A stretch of 64,000 bases of DNA, from assembly GCA_965240325.2 (NCBI GenBank), contig OZ251242.1, positions 1,302,001 through 1,366,000 on the forward strand, written 5' to 3'. Under the pieces are notes generated by a model that did no database searches, had not been told where the DNA came from, and saw nothing but the letters and a program-made list of their open reading frames with translations. This stretch comes from Rebecca billardiae RCC1528 (lineage: Eukaryota; Haptophyta). Each line of letters opens with the position of its first letter. The first letter of the stretch is position 1. Positions 59,635-64,000 of this stretch are shown here, piece by piece. Both the position numbers and the translations under genes were made by a program.

Positions 59635-61062
59635 TCAGCGCAGCCCACAGCGCAGGGGCGGCAGCTGCGCCACGTGCTGCGCTGTTGATTGCACTCGGGT
59701 TCTGCTGTCGTCGACGCCCAGGCCGAGCGCGCCACATGTTATGCCGCACGCGTGCACGCCACCGTCCGCTGTGACGTACAGGGCGTGAGATGGGCCAAAA
59801 GAGCAGCCGAGCACGCGCGCATGCGCGAGGCCCTCCACCCGCTCGGGCAGCAAGCGACAGATTTGGTCCCCCACCCGACGGCGAAGCCCCAGCTGGCCGT
59901 TGTGGTTGTTCCCAAACGCGTGCACGCTGCCGTCCGCGCACACCACCGCGCTGGCGCAAGTACCCGCGCTGGCGCGCACGGCACGCACGCCGCCCAGTGC
60001 TTCGATGCGCGTGGGCACCGAGCGATCCGCCTCGTCACCGTGGCCGAGGGCGCCACCATAATGACCTCCGAAGGAGTGCACGCCGCCCGCTGCGTCCACC
60101 ACCAGGCTGTGGAGGTGGCCCGCGCTCACGTGCACGGCATGCACGCCCGCGAGCGCTGCGATGCGCCGCGGCGTGCGCTGGTGCTGCTCGTCACCGTGGC
60201 CAAGGCGGCCATAATTGTCACGCCCACACGAGTACAAGGCGCCACACACCGAGAGCAGCAGCGTGTGCCAGTAACCCGCAGACATGCCGCCCACGCGCAC
60301 GCCGTCCAGCGCCTCGATGCGCACAGGCTCCAGCCGGTCCACAGTGTCGCAGTGGCCGAGCTGGCCGTGCTCGTTGAATCCCCAGCTGTACACCCCGCCC
60401 GCAGCAGTGAGCGCGAGGGTGTGATGGCACCCGGCGCCCACGCCGACGACCAGCTCAGCGCCCAGCGCCGCCACCTGCACGAACGCCCGTCGCTCAGCCT
60501 TGTCGCCCACGCCCAGCTGACCGCAGTGGTTGCTGCCGCACGTGTACACGGCGCCCGCCTCGCTCAGCGCGAGCAGGTGGTAGCTACCGGCAGCCACTGC
60601 ACGCACGTGCACCGCCTCCAGCGAGCCCACGCGCGTCGGCACGAGCACGCGCGTCCCCCTGCTGAGCTCGGGATGGCCCAGCGGCACGCCGCACGTGTGC
60701 ACGCCGCCGTCCACGTCGACAAACGCGCTGAACGCGCCGTCATAGACTCCACCGGAGGCTGCAGCGTGCGTGTGTTCGTGCGCGAGCTCGAGAATACCCT
60801 CGCGCGCGAGCAGCTCCTCCGCCCACGTGGACGCACCATCAGGCAGGGTTGTTGGCAGCGCGGCCTCGTGCGCGCGTGCTCGCGCGCGCTCGCGCAGCGC
60901 GTGCTCGAGCGGCGCACCGCGGAAGAGGCGCGCGGCGGCGTTGGCGGCGGTGAGATCACGCATGCCATCAAGGTGGGTGAGGATGCGCGCGACGAGCTCG
61001 GGTGGCAGGTCGGTGAGCCGCGCCTCGGCAGGCGCCTCGGCAGGCGCGCACGCCGCGTCCAT
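59635..61062 (-). CDS. F-box protein with RCC1-like repeats
   Basis: An intronless protein of 475 aa from ATG 61062 (MDAACAPAEAPAEARL). The frame extends to 61185, but the extra 41 residues have no family signal. Near residues 16-50 LTDLPPELVARILTHLDGM is an F-box, the SKP1-binding motif of SCF ubiquitin ligases. The rest is a seven-bladed RCC1-type propeller with about seven repeats of the form GxVYxxGxNxxGQLGxGD (for example YTCGSNHCGQLGVGD; YSWGFNEHGQLGHCD; YSCGRDNYGRLGHGD; HAFGNNHNGQLGL). An SCF substrate adaptor with an RCC1 recognition domain is the likely role; the substrate is unknown. Confidence 0.85.
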   Translation of the reverse strand: MDAACAPAEAPAEARLTDLPPELVARILTHLDGMRDLTAANAAARLFRGAPLEHALRERARARAHEAALPTTLPDGASTWAEELLAREGILELAHEHTHAAASGGVYDGAFSAFVDVDGGVHTCGVPLGHPELSRGTRVLVPTRVGSLEAVHVRAVAAGSYHLLALSEAGAVYTCGSNHCGQLGVGDKAERRAFVQVAALGAELVVGVGAGCHHTLALTAAGGVYSWGFNEHGQLGHCDTVDRLEPVRIEALDGVRVGGMSAGYWHTLLLSVCGALYSCGRDNYGRLGHGDEQHQRTPRRIAALAGVHAVHVSAGHLHSLVVDAAGGVHSFGGHYGGALGHGDEADRSVPTRIEALGGVRAVRASAGTCASAVVCADGSVHAFGNNHNGQLGLRRRVGDQICRLLPERVEGLAHARVLGCSFGPSHALYVTADGGVHACGITCGALGLGVDDSRTRVQSTAQHVAQLPPLRCGLR

Positions 61063-61378
61063 GGAGGTGGCTCGGTTGCGGGAGTCCCTTCCTTCAAACG
61101 GGGGGTTCGTCGAGGCGACCAGGGCTCCCAAGCTTGGAGCTTGCTTGATGATGAAAAGTGAAGGGAGCCACTGTCTTTCTGTCAATCAAATCGTTCGGTC
61201 TTGAAGTTCGAAGTGAAGAGTCAAGAGCCCCTGAAGCCGCGTCGTTCGGCAGCAGTGAGCGCTCGTGCGAGCGGCGGGACACTCGCGCGGAGCGGCCGCG
61301 CTGCTCGGCGCGTCGGCCTCAGCGGCGGCGCGAGCAGTGGCGCGCGGCGCCGCACGCGCGGCGCCCGCCCGGCACCCC
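61063..61378. other. Head-to-head intergenic between two divergent genes
   Basis: A 316-bp gap between the F-box/RCC1 start (minus, 61062) and the USP start (plus, 61379). An AAGTGAAG motif occurs at 61155 and again at 61210. No defined promoter element is visible. Confidence 0.35.
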
Positions 61379-64000
61379 ATGCGCCCGGACTCGGCCGCCG
61401 CCGGCGAGCGCGAGCGCGTGCGCGCGCTCGCGGCGGCCATCTCGCGCGACGCGAACGGCTTTGTGGGCCGGCGCGTGGCGTGCAGCTTCTGGGTGCGCGA
61501 GGGCGGGTCCGAGATGTTCCCGGGCACCGTGATCGAGTCGCAGCCGCTGATCGACAAGGAGCCCTCGCGCAAGCACAAGCGCGAGGGCGCGCTGCTCGGC
61601 CCGCTGGCAATCCAGTGGCGGCTGCTCGTGCGCTTCGACGACGGCGAGGTGGCCTGGCGCGATCTGAGCGACATCACGCTGCTCGCCGAGGCCGACGCGC
61701 GCGGTGCCGCCGACGACGAGCCGAGCACCGCCGACGAGGTGACCCTCGCAGATGAGACGCTGCTGCTGCACCCGCCCGGCGGCAGCGCGGGGGCGGCGGC
61801 GGCGGCGGGCCGGAAGCGGCGGGACGCGGCGCTGTGCGCAGACCACCGCATCAGCCGGCTGCGCCGCCGCGCGAAGAAGCGCGCGCGCAGGCACGCGCTG
61901 CCACCGGGCGGCAGCAGCAGCAGCGGCGAGGAGGCGGAGGCGGAGGCGGAGGAGGAGGAGGGGGAGGGCGACGAGGCGGACGGGGCCGCGGACGCCGCCG
62001 AGCCCGCCGGTGCCAAAGCCGGCGCCACGGCCGCGCGCGCCTGCGAGAGCTCCGACGAGGCGATCGTGACGAAGCGCAGGCGGCCGCGCAAGCAGGGCGG
62101 GGGCGAGCGGCGCGGCGACCTGTTGCAGCACGGCGCGCTCGCTGGCTCGCAGCCGGGCGTGCGGCCGGCGGCGGCGGCAGCCAGCGTGCCCCCGCGCCCG
62201 CTCGCAGCAGCGCCGAGCACGCCGGCCGCGGCGGGCTCGGCCGCGGGTGCGCGTGCCGAGCGCACACCCCGGGAGGGCGCGGCCGTGCGCGCGCCCGACG
62301 GCGCGCGCCCGCGCTTGCCCACGCCCAACGCCGTCACCATCGACCTGACTGCGCCCGGCGAGGCGGAGGTGGAGGCGGGGGCGGAGGGCGGGCTTTTCGG
62401 CGGGGGGTCGGATGACGACGACGGGGAGACGGAGGCGACGGCAGAGGCGGCAGCGGCGGCGGCGGCGGCAGCGGCGGGGCAGCAGCCGGAAGCGGCGAGG
62501 CTGGCGGCCACACACGCGCTCGCCGGCGCGGTGCGCGGCGCGCACGGCGCGCGCAGCAGCAGCCACAGCAGCGCCAGCGGGCACAGCAGCCTCAAGTCGG
62601 GCGCGGCTGGGCCGACACTCGACCCGCCGGGCGCTAACCCTAACCCTAACCCCAACCCTAACCCGCATGGCGCGGACGACCGCGCGGACGAGGCGGAGGC
62701 CGGCGCCGCGCCGCAGCCGGCTGCGTGCCTGGCGCTAGGCCGCAGCGCCCGCGGCCAGGACGCGGCCGCGCGCGCCGAGCGGCACGCGGGCGCTGCAGAC
62801 GGGCCCAGCTCGACGCCGCCCGCCTCGCCCGCGCGCGCGGCCGTCTCGCCGCCGTCGCCGCTGTCGCCAGCGCCGCTGCATGATGAGGGCGACGACGGCG
62901 ACGACGGCGGCGAGGGCGGGCCCGGCGGCGCGCGCGCGGCGCCGTCGGCCGCGGCCGCGGCCGCGCCGCCGCGCGCGCCGCTGCCCGCGCCCCGTCCCGC
63001 GCGCGCGCGCCGCTCGGCGCTCCACCGCGCGCGCCGGCTGGCGAGGCTTGTGGAAGCGTCGGTGGGCGCGCGCGCTCGGGTGTTGCTGCGCGCCGCCGGC
63101 ACGGCTCAGCAGCCGGCGCCGCCTGACGCGGACGCGGACGCGGGCGCGGACGCGGACGCTGGCGGCGTCGGCGCGCGAGGCACGATTGTGGGCGCGCGTG
63201 TGCGCGTGTGCGCTGACGCTCTGGTGCGCACGGACGACGGCCGGCTGCTGTGGGCGCGGCTCGGGGGGCGGCAGGGCGCGGCGCGCTGGGGGCGCGCTCG
63301 CGCGGAGGGCGCGCCGCCGCCCTCGCCGCCGCCGCCGCCTCGGCCATGCGGGCTCGCCAACGCCACAGGCGCCGCGTGCTTCGCCAACGCGCTGGTGCAG
63401 GCGTTGGCCGCGTGCCCGCCCGTGCGCGCGTGGGCGGCGGGCGGCGGCGGCGCGGCGGCGGCGGCGGCGGCGGCGGGCGCGGAGGGCGCGCGCGTGGAGG
63501 ATGCTGTGCGCGCGCAGCTCGCAATGCTGTGCGCCGCGCAGGAGGCGGCGGCCGCGCCGCCGCCCGCGCCCGCACACGCCGCCGCGCTCGCGGCCGCGCC
63601 CGCGGCCGCGCCCGGCGGCACGGGCGGCGGCGGCGCGCGCGCCACGCCCCTCCTCACGCCCACGCTCGCGCTCGAGGCGGCGCGCCGCGCCGGGCTCGAC
63701 CCGAGCGTCCAGCAGGATGCCGCCGAGCTGCTGCACCGCTGGCTCGCCTCGGAGCGCTCGCTCGGCGGCGCGTGCGCGTTTGCCCTGCGCCGCGTCGTCG
63801 CCAAGGGCCGGTGCGGTCGGTGCGGCGGCGCGCACCTGAGCAGCAGCAGCCTCGAGCTGCGCACGTGCGGCCCGGACCCGCTGCAGGTGGCGGACGCGCG
63901 GCAGCGCTGCGTGGGCAGCGCGCTGCGCGCGATGCTCGGCTGCGCGTCGCAAGCGCAGCTCAGCCCGACGCCCGCCGCAGCCGCGCCGCCCGCGCCGAGC
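61379..64000 (+). CDS. Ubiquitin-specific protease (USP) with N-terminal Tudor-like domain, 3' end off window
   Basis: A single open frame from ATG 61379 to the window end (874 codons, no stop yet). Residues about 30-110 (GFVGRRVACSFW, PGTVIES, WRLLVRFDDGEVAWRDLSDI) look like a Tudor/agenet-type fold. A long charged, Ala/Gly-rich linker follows. It includes basic nuclear-localisation-like patches (RLRRRAKKRARR), a SUMO-interacting-motif-like VTIDLT near residue 321, and a telomere-type repeat. The USP Cys box starts at C657 (GLANATGAACFANALVQAL) with candidate nucleophile C667. A QQDAAELL motif (Gln-Gln-Asp-Ala) follows and then a CxxC (GRCGRCGG), possibly zinc-binding. The His box lies beyond the window. 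The Cys box has one extra residue and lacks the usual GNTC. Confidence 0.78.
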   Translation, partial: MRPDSAAAGERERVRALAAAISRDANGFVGRRVACSFWVREGGSEMFPGTVIESQPLIDKEPSRKHKREGALLGPLAIQWRLLVRFDDGEVAWRDLSDITLLAEADARGAADDEPSTADEVTLADETLLLHPPGGSAGAAAAAGRKRRDAALCADHRISRLRRRAKKRARRHALPPGGSSSSGEEAEAEAEEEEGEGDEADGAADAAEPAGAKAGATAARACESSDEAIVTKRRRPRKQGGGERRGDLLQHGALAGSQPGVRPAAAAASVPPRPLAAAPSTPAAAGSAAGARAERTPREGAAVRAPDGARPRLPTPNAVTIDLTAPGEAEVEAGAEGGLFGGGSDDDDGETEATAEAAAAAAAAAAGQQPEAARLAATHALAGAVRGAHGARSSSHSSASGHSSLKSGAAGPTLDPPGANPNPNPNPNPHGADDRADEAEAGAAPQPAACLALGRSARGQDAAARAERHAGAADGPSSTPPASPARAAVSPPSPLSPAPLHDEGDDGDDGGEGGPGGARAAPSAAAAAAPPRAPLPAPRPARARRSALHRARRLARLVEASVGARARVLLRAAGTAQQPAPPDADADAGADADAGGVGARGTIVGARVRVCADALVRTDDGRLLWARLGGRQGAARWGRARAEGAPPPSPPPPPRPCGLANATGAACFANALVQALAACPPVRAWAAGGGGAAAAAAAAGAEGARVEDAVRAQLAMLCAAQEAAAAPPPAPAHAAALAAAPAAAPGGTGGGGARATPLLTPTLALEAARRAGLDPSVQQDAAELLHRWLASERSLGGACAFALRRVVAKGRCGRCGGAHLSSSSLELRTCGPDPLQVADARQRCVGSALRAMLGCASQAQLSPTPAAAAPPAPS
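62634..62664 (+). repeat. Interstitial telomere-type (CTAACCC) repeat in coding sequence
   Basis: Five tandem units from CTAACCC onward, one with a CAACCC variant, inside the open USP frame. They encode NPNPNPNPNP. The repeat matches the TTAGGG-type telomere unit (complement). Confidence 0.9.

Noticed and set aside
62634-62664. A true chromosome end
   Set aside because: Only five units, inside an open reading frame, with coding sequence on both sides.
61186-63102. 638-aa minus-strand frame opposite the USP gene
   Set aside because: Antisense of the USP exon; Ser/Ala/Pro-rich with no family signal. The plus-strand frame carries the USP motifs.

Overview
This window reads as a piece of a nuclear chromosome from a GC-rich microalga. 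A haptophyte is the best inference, but the species cannot be fixed from the sequence. The support is: genes with short GC-rich spliceosomal introns (about 100-370 bp) that begin mostly G(T/C)GCG and end GCGCAG, including a minority with GC-AG boundaries; algal/protist domain fusions; telomere-type CTAACCC repeats inside a coding exon; and long non-coding stretches full of satellites and inverted repeats. No bacterial, organellar, rRNA or tRNA signature was seen. Most very long GC-rich reading frames on the opposite strand or in intron frames are artefacts of low stop-codon frequency.

Layout. 1-3085: a minus-strand XK-related membrane protein continuing into leucine-rich-repeat (LRR) exons, each carried in a ~437-bp tandem genomic repeat. 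3086-17361: gene-poor and repeat-rich, with palindromic repeat arrays split by a TA-flanked 1.7-kb insertion, a 209/202-bp satellite, a decayed methyltransferase locus and a large inverted repeat. 17362-34152 (all minus strand): an EF-hand protein, a five-exon polytopic membrane protein, a CPBP protease fused to an EF-hand, a polyQ protein, a PhyH-like 2OG-Fe(II) dioxygenase and a LARGE-type glycosyltransferase. 34546-38176 (minus): an eight-exon 2,4-dienoyl-CoA reductase. 40371-44755 (plus): a six-TM protein with a TIR-like domain and a long disordered tail. 44756-52089: a second repeat-rich block with a perfect 72-bp inverted repeat enclosing a nested 185-bp inverted repeat, and a TIR-bounded 1.23-kb cassette carrying an unknown 286-aa ORF. 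52090-64000: a HAD phosphatase (minus), an alkyltransferase-like protein (minus) head-to-head with an EDC4/Varicose decapping scaffold (plus), and an F-box/RCC1 protein (minus) head-to-head with a ubiquitin-specific protease (plus) that runs off the window.

The genes do not form a pathway or operon. They are ordinary eukaryotic single genes: lipid and fatty-acid oxidation (FadH-type reductase, PhyH-like enzyme), calcium-linked proteins (two EF-hand genes), glycosylation, mRNA decay, ubiquitin turnover and DNA-damage recognition. The most unusual content is (i) the exon-intron tandem amplification of LRRs, (ii) the TIR cassette at 49975-51203 and the other candidate mobile elements, and (iii) the mixture of GT-AG and GC-AG introns sharing one extended donor motif. 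Exon boundaries were placed by eye from reading-frame continuity, splice dinucleotides and family motifs. No database search was run.
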